In this document: positions 41,235 through 53,600 of the stretch, piece by piece
How the letters are laid out: every line of letters begins with the position of its first letter
How positions within the stretch are numbered: position 1 is the stretch's first letter
Assembly (NCBI RefSeq): GCF_002865645.1
Contig: NW_020194517.1
Span: forward strand, 558,001-622,000
Direction: 5' to 3'
Source of the DNA: Hyaloscypha bicolor E
Lineage: Eukaryota > Ascomycota > Leotiomycetes > Helotiales > Hyaloscyphaceae
Length of the DNA: 64,000 bases
Made by a program: the position numbers and the translations under genes
The notes under the pieces: model-generated
The model's input: the letters and a program-made list of their open reading frames with translations, nothing else
What the model was told of the DNA's origin: nothing
Database searches by the model: none

Positions 41235-44200
41235 TCACATGTCGATGCTCTCGTTGAATCGTAAGACCCCGTTTGCTTTCAAGACGCCGTCAATGCCTTC
41301 TGGTAGTCTTGGGAAGGGATCACTTAAGATTCCTCTATCCACCTGTGGCTCTGCCGATCTGTCCGTGACAAGCACGAGCCCCTGTGCTTTGATAGACTCG
41401 ATAAGCGCCGGTATCATATCCTAGTACATTGTTAGCACTCTATTTCCGCCAGAGGCAGTCTTGAAAGGGCCTTACCAGAAGTCGTGAGCAACAAATCAAT
41501 CCCATGAAATTGTTGTTCTGAGCAATCCTGACAGCCTCCTTGATCGAAGTTGTTCTCCGTCCGCTGCTCTGAGTTGACAAGGTGCTGTCTATCTCGCCCT
41601 CACGACCTAGGTCGTTGCATAAGAAAACGGGGTAGTTCGGTTGCTTCCAATTCAGGGCCGTGCAAACGGTAGGATTGTACGAGCTGAAGACAATAGACCT
41701 CATTGAATCTGGGGAGCGTTCTCTCAGTGCCCTCGCGTGGTCGAAGACAACTCCAAGGATGGCATCCCCAAATACGTTGATATTCACCGTTGGCCCAAGA
41801 CGCAATGTATTCTCTTCTTCTGATGATGGATACAGAATTTGAAGATTGACATGCATGCCTTTTGGTAAAAGATTGAGGGCATCTTGTAGCGAAACAGCAG
41901 AATTTGAAAGGATCCGGTGGATCTCAGCAATTTTCTCCAATGGTTGCCTTGGCAGGTCTGCGAGCGAGCTCGCCTTGCTGGCATGGCGGGAGCCAGCACT
42001 TATGAACTGAACATATGTCAGGCGGCTGACAGGAAATTCAATGTCCATATAATCCATTGTCCATCTGGGCCAAAGTACAGGCACGCCATCACAGGTGTGT
42101 TGGACATAGAGCTGCACATAATCTCCCGACAAACTTGAGCCAGTGATAAATGCACTCGGTCTGTGATCGAACTGGCTGGTTGCCTTCCAATATGTTTCGA
42201 AATCCGTGATCTCCAAAGGCTTTCCCTGGAATGGTTTGATCACTTGAAAATTGAAGGTAATTTGTCCAATTGCTCTTAGTCTCGGATCAAAGAGAGGTAA
42301 ACAGCAGCGGCCTGAGCTGCTCAGCAACGCGCGAAACGTGCTTGGTAATGCGACAGTCTTCGCAATGACCCTGGCACCATATGTAGGAAAGACATCAAAA
42401 TCAATGGCAAAAGAATCTAGATTGTCAATCTGAAAAGAAACAAGCCGGGTATCTTCCTGGAAGGGGAGTAAAATGTTCTTGGGTATTAAATCGGAAAGTT
42501 TCGAAGAGATTGTAAGGCGAGCTGCGGGATATTTGCTGTCGTGGAAGAAGACCATCGGTGGTTCACCGCCCTCCTCGAAGCTAATTTGTACGAAAGTCTT
42601 CGTGTCGAGGAAGTTATGGCCGTATCGTCGTAAGGGGATAATTGGGGGTGGCAGCTCCAACTCTGGGATAGTATCGGCGTCGATGCTCATTGGAATTGGA
42701 GCACTGCTAGACATAGCGCCAAGATGTCCAGCATGAATCGGCTGTCGCAGGCCGGCAGTCATGGATATCGATGACAAGAGTCTCATACACTCTAAATGGC
42801 CTTCCCACGCTGCATAGTACATGGCAGAGAGCTCCTTCTCATCTAAGATATCCGTCTTGACCCCAACCTTCAACAAGGTCTGCATGCAAGGTACATTTCC
42901 TTCACTTGCTGCATGGAAGAGGGGGGTCCAGGAATAAAGCTTGTCGATCTGGTCCAGATCCGCGCCGTAGTCTTTCAGCAGAAGGAGCAGCTGAGGGGTT
43001 TGCCCAGAGCGAGCGACTAAGTGCTGTGGATACAGGCCTTCGGCGTCAGGTAGTATATTTGCTCCATGTTTCAAGAGTAGTTCAACGATTGATATTGAGC
43101 CATGCTCACACGCCAAGTTCAAGGGCACATGGTCAGCGTCAGAGATGGGGTCAATACGAGCAGAACGAGCAAGAAGTCTTTCCGCACACTCTAAATGTCC
43201 GTGTATGATGGCGTGTATCAGAGGTGTAAAATTATCGTGGTCTATTAAATCGATGGTGGAATGGTCCGCTAAAGTGGAGGTTAGTCTGCTGCAAGAGGAG
43301 GTATAGGGCTTAGCTACCATGAAGCAAGGCCTCCATCATGTCAAGACGGCCATGCATACAAGCATAGTGCAACGGAACTCGTCCGTAAACGTCTGTTCGA
43401 CTAACAGCAACACCTTTTGAAAGTCCTACTGCTAGGACAAATGAGTTGCCGTAAATGGCGGCCTGGTGGAGGCAATTCCGCTCGTTGATGTCGTCCTCCG
43501 ACTGCACGTCGACGAGTCCAGTGTCTAACAGTAGTTGCAATGATTGTTCTGGTCCTTCGTTGATTGCCGCAAGGAAAGTCCTCGTGATCCGCTCCAGCAA
43601 TGCGACATCTCTAGAGCCATTTGGATCTGCAGCAGTCTTTAGGCGCAAGAGGAGATCTTTAAGGGGCTCAAGGTTACCCGATATGACGGCTTCGAGCAGC
43701 AGGGTATCGGCATCGCCCTCGTCAGTGCCCAGCAGATGCTGGCTGCTCACAATATGATCCGCGTTTCTATCAAAGCTAACGTGGTCGCCTTCAGACCAAG
43801 CGCCAAGTTCTTGCAAACTGGTAGTTGCCTGGTCTGACAACTCGCTGATAACTGTTGCATTGAAAAACGGTTGCACCTCGACGGCCCGGGAAAGATAAAG
43901 CTCCTTAGTCTTTGACTTCGATGTTTTGTCCCATTTCTTCAAGATTTTCGAGAATGCTGTTCCGTTAATTTCGACGAACTGCTGGAGTTTGTTGAGATCG
44001 TTGCCGAATTGCTGGAAGCCTTCTTCGAGAGTTGTGAATTTTGCGGAACGCCTAGATGTATTACCACTGCGAGATTGAAGAACCTTCTTCTTGTCTAGTA
44101 GAGTCTTGAGGCGGATCTTGAGCTGTTTGGTGTCAAGTGTTAGGGGTTGGACTGCAGTTGGCGAAATAGGGGGCTGGAGGTGCTACAAACCTCTGCTTCC

Positions 44201-44713
44201 TTCTGAAGGTAAAACGCATTGACTTTCTCTAACTCCCGTTCCTGTTGACTCTTCAGCATGACGGGGGAGGCATCTCATTGTGTTGTTGCCTTACTAGTTG
44301 AAAGAAGAATGTGGCCTTGTTTGCTTGTAAGGCAGCTTGAGAGTCTACGATGCCTGCCGAGCGGTGAGCGTCATTCTGAGCGAGCAGCGTGGGTGTCGCA
44401 GAGAGCTTCTTGATGAGCTGCCAGCAAAGTATTAGCGCACATGGCACATCTCTTGGTCAAAAAGACCCTGAGAGGTGACGCGAGAACATTGCTTTTTCTA
44501 CACTTTTGAGTTCTGATCAACACACCTTCTTGAGAGCCTTATAGTTGACGAAACTCGCCGCATACTCAGGGACCTCGAGCTGCCGTTTCTGAATCTGCTT
44601 GCCAAACTTCCTGAGAGCGTACCGGCATGGTCAGCTTCCGGGAAGGGACCGAGAGTACCGACCCCGTGCAGCACTTTATGCACTGAACGGGAGTGAGAAG
44701 GGGAAACGTACAT
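41235..44713 (-). CDS. PHO81: CDK inhibitor Pho81/NUC-2 (SPX, ankyrin, GDPD-like)
   Basis: Seven minus-strand coding pieces: 44713-44712, 44610-44526, 44417-44295, 44250-44191, 44122-43318, 43268-41476, 41420-41235 (1017 aa). The start codon is split: AT before a GTACGT intron of 101 nt, G after it. SPX domain first (KFGKQIQKRQLEVPEYAASF, NYKALKKLIKKL, RELEKVNAFYLQKEAE, FVEINGTAFSKILKKWDK). Ankyrin repeats follow at about 380-620 (GRVPLHYACMHGRLDMMEAL, DNFTPLIHAIIHGHLECAER, SWTPLFHAASEGNVPCMQTL). The C-terminus resembles the glycerophosphodiester phosphodiesterase fold typical of this family and ends VDGVLKANGVLRF-like. In Neurospora and yeast this protein senses phosphate and inhibits the PHO80-PHO85 type kinase, freeing the bHLH activator. 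Confidence 0.9.
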
Positions 44714-45001
44714 AATGCGGTGTTAGCACCCGCAGAGCCCTGAGGGGCTTTGAGCGAGTGAAGAGACTTGAGAGGGACAGCGAGTATTTCAAGGGTTGAT
44801 ACGGAGCACGTTCACATGTAGGAAGTCATAGCCGCTCGTCTGGATGAATGATAAGCTGCCCAAGAAAGCCACAGCCCAAGGGATGGTATGACGCCGAATT
44901 CGAGGGGAGAGCTGCAGAGCGTTTGAGGGGGAGATCGAGTGCAGGTCCGCTGGCGGTTCGCCCGTACAGTGGATGAGCTAGGTAAATAAAGCGTGCTCGT
45001 A

Positions 45002-45007
45002 CACGTG
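45002..45007. promoter_or_regulatory. CACGTG E-box, 289 bp upstream of the PHO81 start
   Basis: Core of the Pho4/NUC-1 bHLH site. In yeast PHO81 is itself a Pho4 target, so a feedback site is plausible. A six-base match also arises by chance. Confidence 0.4.
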
Positions 45008-45473
45008 CGTAACCTTGGCACAGGGGGGGTTGGTGGTCGGCAACACAGCTGTGGTCGAGGCTCCCGTGACGATTTGCAGTGATTATTGGGTGTGCGAGCT
45101 CGGAAACGGGCACAGAACGGCAGAAACTGGGAAATACAAGTGGGAGATGCTATCGTGAAATGAAATGGCGGGGGGTGTGACGAGTGGTGTGGAGGTTGAA
45201 GAGCACCCGTCGTTGTTTGGGAGCGGACGCCAAGTGAGTCTCCGGCCAAAGCGGACTAGTGAGGGGCAACACTGCAGGGCTACAGGGCAAGCACAGTACG
45301 GTATTTATCTTACAGTACAAGTACGGATACTGACACGTCTTAGCTGTGCATCCGGTTCATGGGGAACACGTTGAAGACCTTCTAGCTGTGCATGTTGCGT
45401 CGTTCATGAAAATCAAAACTTTCTTGTTCAGGGGACCAGGCTGAGCTCGGCGCTGGCGGACCAGTCAAATCGG

Positions 45474-45479
45474 CACGTG
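45474..45479. promoter_or_regulatory. Second CACGTG E-box upstream of PHO81
   Basis: Perfect CACGTG within CGGCACGTGG, about 760 bp upstream of the PHO81 start. The flank on one strand reads CACGTGG. Confidence 0.35.
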
Positions 45480-45815
45480 GAATACCGGGAGAACTTTGGA
45501 GGCGCCACCAGGGGCTGCAACTTGCAAACTTGCAACTTTCGACTTGCAAGGCTGGGCTGGCAACTGTACTTTGATCTCCGCGCTGTGGCTGTGCACTCTT
45601 GGCCGCGAGGCTGACGGCTCGACTTTCAAGCAAGAAATTCACGATGTGACGGCCGTTCATACTTCCATATATTGTTGTGTAATCACGCGAGGTGTGCTGA
45701 AGTCAACACAGTTTGTCAAACCATGTGGATATCATTGGACTTCCTCCCTATGAACAGAATGGGCTGGGCTAAACGACATTTTCACTGAGCCGCCCAAGAG
45801 CAGATTTCCCCACAA

Positions 45816-47328
45816 TCAAGACTTCCCGGCCAATTTATCATCTGCAATCTTATCCTTGGTGCCAACTGTCTCAGCCGGCTCAGGTTTCCGCGATTTGGGC
45901 TCGCCGATATTATCGGCCATAGCTTCAGCAGCAGCCTTCTTGAGTCTCTCCGCATCATCCATCTTAATCTCTTTTCCACCAACACGGTCCTTGGACTCCT
46001 TCTCGTCCTCGCTGTCTCCGAGGCTGAAAGGGTCATTATCAGTATCACCAATAGGGCTTGGGTCAACTGTTGACAGTGGTTGCCATTTGCTCTGCTTTCC
46101 CGATGGTGGGGCATTTTCCTTCGCAGGAGCGACCCTTGGAGAGTTGCCGTAAATGTCAATCTCCTCTGGTGGACCACCTTGGAAAGAGACCTTACGACCG
46201 TCGGAAGATCTTGGTGCAGCAGGGGTCGGCTTGAAGAGGTCAGGGTTTGCAAGAGGCCGGGTTGAGCGGCGGGCGGGTGCTATTTAACAATCAGATACTT
46301 CACAATAACGACTACGGAGCATAACTCACTACCATCAGGATTCAGCTGAATTCCTGCAAAATCATCACTGAGAACTTGAGGGTCAGCATCGTAGCGACCG
46401 TAATCACCACTTTGTCTTCCATCACCGCTTCTGCGACCATGATATTGGTTGCTTGAGCCGCCTGCGTTATAGCCCTGTTGGAATCCATCTTCATCCTCCC
46501 CGTCAATCTTCTTCCTCAAATTCGTAATCCATCCGTTGACTTTGCTTTGCGTCTCAAGGAAGCCTTTCTTCAGATTTTCTTTGATAATAGGAAGATCATC
46601 ATCGAAAAAGGTACGGTTATCTTCTTCTTCATTGGGTCTCATACCAGTCTGTTGTCTGCGGGGTTGACCACCAGTTCCTCTGCTGGTAGAACGTGTACCA
46701 TCTTCTCCATGGCCACCATAATGTTCGGCGAGTTGTCGAGCATATTGCTCATCGGCTTCGAGTTGCGACAGCGGCGTAGATCCCATTCGTTGAGTAGTTG
46801 GGCGGGGAGGCTGTGGAGGAGGTGTCGGCTCTCTAACAGCATCGGGATCAGACATGCCTGTTGGTAAATGTCAATAACGTATGTAAAGATTGCTATAAGA
46901 GAACATACCAAGCAGAGCATTGAAAGCAGGCTCGACACGGCCACCACTTGCTCTCAAGACGGCTTTGACGACAGCTGCATCGATGCTTGGGAACGCTTCC
47001 TTCAAGGTATTTTCGGCCTGTTGCTGTGGGCTGAGAGGGCGGGGAGGCTTTGCTGGCGCTTCTTCTTCAACCGTTGCATGCTTTGCTGCTGCCGGCGCAT
47101 CACTGCCCAAAACACCAGACTCTTGAACCTCGTCGTCGTCCATCTCTAATGGTCTTGCTGTTGTCGGGGATTCAGCTCCTGTTCCTGTTGGACTTTTCAT
47201 CTAGAGGTTTAGTTGTCAGTAAGCTTTCCCCAAGCATGCAAGGGCCAAATAGTGCATGAACTGCAATGTCCCAAGGCGGACAGGACGTATCAGCTTACTG
47301 GGCTATCCGTGGGTTTCGATGCAGACAT
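45816..47328 (-). CDS. CUE5: CUE-domain ubiquitin-binding protein Cue5-like
   Basis: Minus-strand exons 47328-47299, 47200-46909, 46857-46333, 46279-45816 (436 aa). Introns are 98, 51 and 53 nt. The CUE domain is at about residues 66-112: SPQQQAENTLKEAFPSIDAA, VVKAVLRASGGRVEPAFNAL, with the FP motif and the di-leucine-type end needed for ubiquitin binding. Then a proline-rich linker and a helical block (LSQLEADEQYARQLAEHYGG), followed by FFDDDLPIIKENLKKGFLET, all features of the Cue5 family. The rest is disordered and charged. Cue5 in yeast is an autophagy adaptor joining ubiquitinated aggregates to Atg8; an Atg8-interacting motif here was not pinned down. Exon 1 is only 30 nt. Confidence 0.88.
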
Positions 47329-47824
47329 GATGTTGTCGTTTCGAATCTGGCAACTTGTTGATCAATGAATGGACAATGCTCGTGAATGTGTTGTTATTCC
47401 TTCCGAAGAATGCCAGCCTCTTTTCTTATTCCTGATGCCTAAAGGTTTCGCTGCTCTGTACGTGTTTGAGCTTGTATATTCGCGAGCACTGACGACGCAG
47501 TGCGCCACATTCGATGTGGCTTTGAAATTTGCACGTGGCGCCGGAGTGGCGGTGCGCCTTGTGCTGCAAATTCAATGAACTCGGTCCAGTGTGACAATCA
47601 AGGTTCGTAGGACTCGAGGTTCTTAAAACTCGGAAGGGGAGGAATTTGATGATTGGGAGATTTTGGGAAATTCGAGGAGACTTCAAGTGTGCCATAACTG
47701 GAATCAACACTCGAAGGGAAAAGTCTCCGATATATCTATCCAGTTTGACTTGGGATGTTTGATTGAATTCATTTTTTTGTTAATGTCTCTTACTTCCAGG
47801 TCTTGCGGGTCAAAGGGTTTCTAT
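47329..47824. other. Intergenic stretch between CUE5 promoter and SAM35 3' end
   Basis: Minor frames only. No motif or repeat supported. Confidence 0.5.
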
Positions 47825-48847
47825 TCATGGTCCACCAAAGTATCTTACAAGCAACCTTTCTCTATGCTGTACAAGGTTTGCTCTCCTCCGTAGTGCTCGA
47901 CAAAGTTTCTTTTCTCTCCATCCCAGCTCATCATCTAGCAGCAATTGCGTATAAGCAAACACGCTTGCATCAAATAACGCCGGCTTATCATTGCCAAAGA
48001 ACCAGGAGTCATCCCCAAGTAAAATAGAAAGCGCCTCGAATGCCTTATCCGCTTCACTGTACAGATCATCTGTGTCGATGATCGAGGTATGTTTCAGTAG
48101 CTCTGCTTCTGCCGCTGCTCGAAGTTGGTGTGATATTGAGGCTCTAACCAGAGAGTTTGAAGAAGTTGGTGAGACGTAGAGCGGGTAGGCCACGGCCGAG
48201 AAGTTCAGGGGCTCGAGGTACAACGTATAAAGCTTGGAACGTGTCAGAAGAGCTCACTAAAGAATTGGCTAGTATGCTCACCCAAGCATTCCGTATTCTG
48301 TGGTCAAGGAGAGATTGGTATGCTCCATACCGCATAGTTGAGGACTCCTCTACGTTGCCTCCATGTTCCGTTGCATACTTTACAAATTTATTCGAAGCAA
48401 TAGGGACGAGTGAGTCTTGCGACGTATTTGATCCATAAATTGCTGGAAGTAGGAATGGCAAGGAGCCCGTAGGAGAGGAATGGTTATTCGATGAGACGAG
48501 ACGGTGGTCCACTCCAGCGATGTTCAAGAAGGTCTGTACTTTCTTAGTCCACAGCTCGGAATCAGATTCTTCACCGCACCCACCTGCCATTTCAGACAAC
48601 TCGGGTTGAATGATGGCCTCCCCGCTGCTGCATCTTGATCCTTGCTAAACACATAGAGACTCGGTATCCTCGCAGGCTTCGGGGCGCGTAACGGAACTTG
48701 ATTCGGGGGATATGTCACAACCGGAACCAGGTCGAATAGCTGCTTCACCGGAGCCGGAATTGAGAAGAAATCTCGGACTTTCCTCGTTGATCTCAAGAAA
48801 GACGACTGGTCTTCAGCTACCTTTTCTGTGGCTTCCTTTGGCGGCAT
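47825..48847 (-). CDS. SAM35: Metaxin/SAM35-like mitochondrial outer-membrane protein
   Basis: Minus-strand exons 48847-48584, 48533-48282, 48232-47825 (307 aa). Introns are 50 and 49 nt, both phase 0 (donors GTGGGT and GTGAGC). After a basic N-terminus come FSIPAPVKQLFDLVPVVTYP, then the thioredoxin/GST-N-like region (SLYVFSKDQDAAAGRPSFNP, CLKWQTFLNIAGVDHRLV, GSLPFLLPAIYG). A GST-C-like helical part follows, with ALFDASVFAYTQLLLDDELG and LVQHRERLLVRYF, the typical metaxin end. SAM35/metaxins recognise the beta-signal of outer-membrane beta-barrel proteins in the SAM complex. An in-frame ATG at 48895 could add 16 residues. Sam37 remains an alternative assignment. Confidence 0.75.
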
Positions 48848-49450
48848 TGAGATGTGTTCGTTGCAGATTCTCTGATCATTGAAACGCGGCTTCATACGCG
48901 CGTATCGCCGAAAATCTGTGAGATCCAGCCCCTTTCCGGCGTAGCCAAGTGTGGAGAGAACGCTTGGGCTTTGACTGCAGGGTGGGGGTGGTGGCAGAGA
49001 TTCGTGAGCAAGCCGTCATAGGCCGATCAACAACTGCTCCTGCATCTGCATTTCAGCCCACCGTGAATTTGTGACACCTTGATCTCATCGCACTGCTTCT
49101 GCCTGCTTCATCGAAAAACACCGCCAACAGAAAGCACTCTACGATACTAATAAACCCACCGATATCAGGCCATTATCGCGGAGAGAGTCTTGACACTTCA
49201 TCCGGCGGCTGAGATTCCCCATTTTGCTGCAACCGTCTCACCGAGGTAACCTTCGGCCTTTACGTGAAGTAACTCATCGCACCATTTCCCTCGACTTCTT
49301 TCAAAACCGTCTCGCTGTCCTCGTCGCCATCGGAATCTGAACAGGATTCTTTGTCTCGGCCTCGCTCATACTTCGCCATAGCAAGGCTCGCACGCACAAG
49401 ACCACCGATCACCTCCCCGATTGTACGAGATCCGTTTTGAACCAGCAGAA
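48848..49450. promoter_or_regulatory. Divergent region between SAM35 and the 91-aa gene
   Basis: 603 bp containing no supported frame. It serves as promoter and 5' UTR space for both genes. Confidence 0.45.
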
Positions 49451-49726
49451 ATGGAGGCGCCGCTGTCATCGCCATCTCTGAACGGGCCCTCCAAGAATCA
49501 ATCTTCATACTTCGCCTCTTCAAACTCATCGTCGGCACAGTCAAGTGGGCCAACCTCAGCACCTCAGACGACACAACCACAACAACCCCCACAGCCTCCT
49601 CCACAACGACAAATACCTACGGACTCGGCGTCTCCTTTCCTTCGAGACTTCAACCTAGTAGCGGAGGCTGCAAAACGAGCGCAGATGGCGGTTCTTATGA
49701 GGGATCTAGAGGCAGTGGGGATTTAG
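49451..49726 (+). CDS. Small conserved-looking protein (91 aa), unknown
   Basis: ATG 49451 opens a single-exon frame. The first ~60 residues are Ser/Pro/Gln-rich and disordered (NQSSYFASSNSSSAQSSGP, PQQPPQPPPQRQ). The last ~28 are a helix-like, probably conserved block: SPFLRDFNLVAEAAKRAQMA then VLMRDLEAVGI. A disordered N-terminus plus a short amphipathic C-terminal helix suggests a small complex subunit, but I cannot name it. The opposite strand is open over part of the region but is Ser/Val-rich and less protein-like. Confidence 0.5.
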   Translation: MEAPLSSPSLNGPSKNQSSYFASSNSSSAQSSGPTSAPQTTQPQQPPQPPPQRQIPTDSASPFLRDFNLVAEAAKRAQMAVLMRDLEAVGI

Positions 49727-50629
49727 TTCGGAAAAATTCTTCCAGGTCGTCGGCGTGGTGAGAGGATTTTGGATTCCCAAGATGCTCTTGGACAATGGCG
49801 ACAGCTCTCCGAAGATCAAAGCGGGCTATGACAACAAGAACTATAAACAATGACAAATAGGACGAGCGCATGAGCGAGTGTTTGAGTAGCAGGATACAAC
49901 ATCTCTTTGAAGATTGGAACTCGTTTAGAAGGAAGGAAATGGCTGGGATGATATTGTCATTTGTGTGATGCAACGCATTTGTTGGCGTATTTCTAGGACT
50001 TTTGGATTCAGGCGTTCAGGGATGTCACATCAGCGCCACTTCTTTCTTGTTATGATGCCACCTGGCAATGGGTTATGTATAAGCATGGTTTGGTCAGTAA
50101 CAGGAGGCAGCTGGAGCCTAGATCAAAACTAATGGCAGACTTATTGAATTTCGTCTTTGTTGTGGCTAGTATAGTTGCTCAGATCTTAGTATCTTCTCGT
50201 ACCACCAATTCCGCGAGTGAAAGTGATAAGATGTATTCAAACTGCTCGAACTTTGAACCTGTGTTGATGAGTATGGTAGGATAGAGAGAATGGCAAGCAA
50301 GTTAAAGAAAACAACTGAAATATGCCACAATCAAAGGGCTCGACTCGACTCGAGTCATCTGCCTGGGGCCTAAACTTCATCATGTGACCTTGCCCAGCTA
50401 ATGGCGCTAACGGAAATCGCTTTAAATCCCTCGACCTCCACTCCAATGTTCATCCCCATTCATACTCTCACGACATTTGTTCAAGGACATCCTTTCTTTA
50501 CAAACACCACGCATGTCCTGCTGGTGTAGATTACAGGATCTTGATACCGTGCTGGCCAGCGCTTGCACGAGCACTAACCCTCTTTTGCGAGCAGGAATCA
50601 CGATCATGGTAAGCTGAAAGACTTTCAAG
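49727..50629. other. Intergenic stretch, nothing supported
   Basis: Short frames on both strands only, without motifs. The last part is the DUF2293 gene promoter and 5' UTR; its pyrimidine-rich tracts are unremarkable. Confidence 0.5.
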
Positions 50630-53600
50630 ATGGGGAAGAAGAAGAAATCGCTCGGTGCGAAGGCCAAGGGCACCAACACGGCCTCGAATTCAAAGGCCGC
50701 TCGGCGTGCAGCGAACGCTGCATCGAAGGAGGAGCGTCGTGCCCGTAAGTTGGCGCTCCGTAAGAGAGAGAAAAATGGATACACAGCAGATATGTGGGCG
50801 CAGCCAGCCCCGTCGCACCTTGTCGCCAAGCTAGATGTTCCAAGAGTGAAGTCCAAATACCAGTCATACTTCGAATTCGCCGCGAACCCGGAGAAGAAAG
50901 ACAAGAAACTCGAATTCAAAGCAGACCTTCCCGTCTCCTCGTACTCGATCACAGCTAATTTCTTCATAGGTCACGAACGACGCGGACCCACCCCCAGGCT
51001 TTGTATTTGTACCTATCGGTGACCCGATATTGACCAACGCGTGTAAGGAGCTTTCGAGAGAGAAAGACGCTATGATATTCATCGTTTCGGTACGTCGCTC
51101 TCTGGTTGTGTGCCATCATCACTAAGCTTTACGTTTAGACCCAGAAGGAAGAGAAGTCGAAGATATCCGAACATATACATCGAACAGGGTACCATTTCCG
51201 TGAAGTTATCGTCGACGAAGCCCGTGAGATTGTTGGAGAAACAGTAGTAGTCTCGCAGCCGCGTCGTTATGGCGCCAATGAAATCGAACCAATTCCGGAG
51301 TCCCAAGAGGAGATCAACAAACAAGCAGATGCTGCCATCCGAGACTTGTTCCCCCGTATACCAAACACAGATCGTACAATGATCATAGAACATGCGTTCA
51401 AGAAGGTAAGTTTCGAAATCAAGGACCCTTTCTGCTGTCATTTTCCTGGCACTCATTCCTTTCAGGGCGCTATGTTTCATGGTGAGCCGACGGTTGGATT
51501 GCAGACCAACATTCCCTTGTCTCGCCGAGTGCAACTGGCCGTTCTTGCTCACATCAGGCACACTCATACAAGATATGACAAGCTACTTAGAGAGACGACA
51601 TGGATGAATGCTAGAAAAGCAGTCGAACCGGTTTGCTTGGATGTTCTCGTCAAATGGCGAGGAGATGAGGAAACTGGTCGCGATCAGATGGATGAAATCA
51701 TTCGTGAAGTTGTTATCATTACCGACTCTGAGGGAGAGGACGATAGCTCCGAAGACGAGGATAGCTCAGAAGAGGAAGGTGAAATTACCTCTGCTAGTTC
51801 CACGGAGCCACCAATGTCGCGTCCTCAGCAGTGGTTGCCTGAGCCAGTACAGCAAACAAGGCCACTGATCGTTTCGACTCCAGGCGCTACGGAAGATGAA
51901 GACATGGAAGAGCCAGTCTCGTCACGCACACGGACGAGGCCACAAAAAGATAAAAAAGCACAACGCGGCTTCAAGAGATATCAAGCGGCTTGGGAGGAGG
52001 CCGTGCATAGGCGTCAGGATCCGGCGTACCCGACCGCCCGCGCTCATAGTAGCACACCGTTGGAAGGAAGCATGACCAGGAGGCCTGGATCAACAGTGGC
52101 GTCGCCACATCAAGGTTTCCAGAGGTCCATGCAAGAGCCGACCACAATTCGTCCCTCGAATTTAGCATATGACTTTGGCAGGGATGATCAAACAAGATAT
52201 CATGCGGACGCAATGAGCGCGACAAGACCAGTAAGTGATACAGATTTTGGGTACTCACATGTTACCATTCGCAGAACTAATCACTGTAGATCTCTTACTA
52301 CTCACACCCTAGGGCAGCTCCCGGACCACCAACGCAGAGAAATGAGGAAATCGTAAGACCCCAACCTGATCGTTATATACACCTCCAAGACATCCCGGCA
52401 CGTCTTGGCACTCCTTCCCGCCCAACAAGGGACCAAGGACTATCACAAGTAGTGAGAGGCTCTTCAGCAACGCAAGTTCTTCAAGATATGCTTGTCCCTT
52501 CTATTGAACCAGTTACAAGCGATGCTGCATTGCCGCGCTTGAACGAACCATTAGTTGTTCAGGATAGCATTAGTTACTCTCAGGATTCTCGTCCTCGACG
52601 AGTAATTGAGCAACGAGTGCATTCACCTGCACCACGACCTCGGGCTATCATCAATGATGGTAGTCCTCAGGTCAAGCGTCGTCGCCTGATTCATGAAGAT
52701 GGTGCTGGCCACTTCAGACCTCTTCCATCGCGTGATTTCAGTCTCCATTCTACGCATGATTCTCATTTGACATCGACTTCGTCTGCTCATTCAGGAGAGT
52801 TTCTTGCACGACAACCCAGGCTATCTTCTCAGTCTACTCAAGGTTTGTTCAGGGATCAACCCACATTTATAGACCCTGCTGCAGCAGAGCGACTACCTGT
52901 ATACGACGCGCCAGAGTTTGGATATTTCAAAACGCATCCAGGTTATTTGAGGAGGATAGATGACAGGCCTTCTATCCAAGCACCAAGCATGGGGCAAAAG
53001 TCAAACCCAGCCAAGGACAATATGAGTGAGGGTTCTTATTCTGGGAGACCGACCCATATGCAAAATCGGAGTGAGAAATGGGAGGTCGTTGAGCGTGATA
53101 GGCGTCCTCCGCCAGCAGAGTATAGCCGGGGAAGTCATATTCCGAGGCCTCTATCGCCAGAATTTTCTGTGTCTTCTCGCACATTATCTCATTCCTACGG
53201 TCCTAGTTCTGTGGTTCCAGATCAGGATCTCATCCCAAGTTTCTCTCAATCTCGGATTATTCATGCCGAGAGAGCACCTCAGAGCTTTGTCAATTATCGG
53301 AGTGTACAAGATCGTGAGGTTCATTCAACCCGAGGTGGTTTCACTATTCTCGCCGAGCGAGTACCTCAGAGTCATGAGGATCATTCAGCTAGGTCTTTCG
53401 CAACTATTCCTTCAGTTCGAGCAAGGTCTCCTGTGCGATACGTTGAGAGACCAGTGTAAGTGTTGGCATTCGCTACTTAGTCAAGAGCTGGCTGATGTGG
53501 AATTGTGGTTTTAGATATTACAAAGACGAATCACGCCAACCTGTTTATTACGAGGAAAGTCGACCTATTCCATGGCCTCTTGAGAGACCAGAGACACACT

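Larger units (their letters stand above)
44714..45815. promoter_or_regulatory. Upstream region of PHO81
   Basis: These 1.1 kb lie between PHO81 and the CUE5 3' end. Open frames on both strands (for example 44812-45249) are proline- or serine-rich and unsupported. Two perfect CACGTG E-boxes are listed separately. Confidence 0.45.

Noticed and set aside
44812..45249. 145-codon minus ORF upstream of PHO81
   Set aside because: Proline/serine-rich, no motif, overlaps other open frames and sits where the PHO81 5' UTR and promoter are expected.
50422..50967. 181-codon antisense ORF over the DUF2293 first exon
   Set aside because: It mirrors the strongly basic first exon of the plus-strand gene and has no motif of its own.
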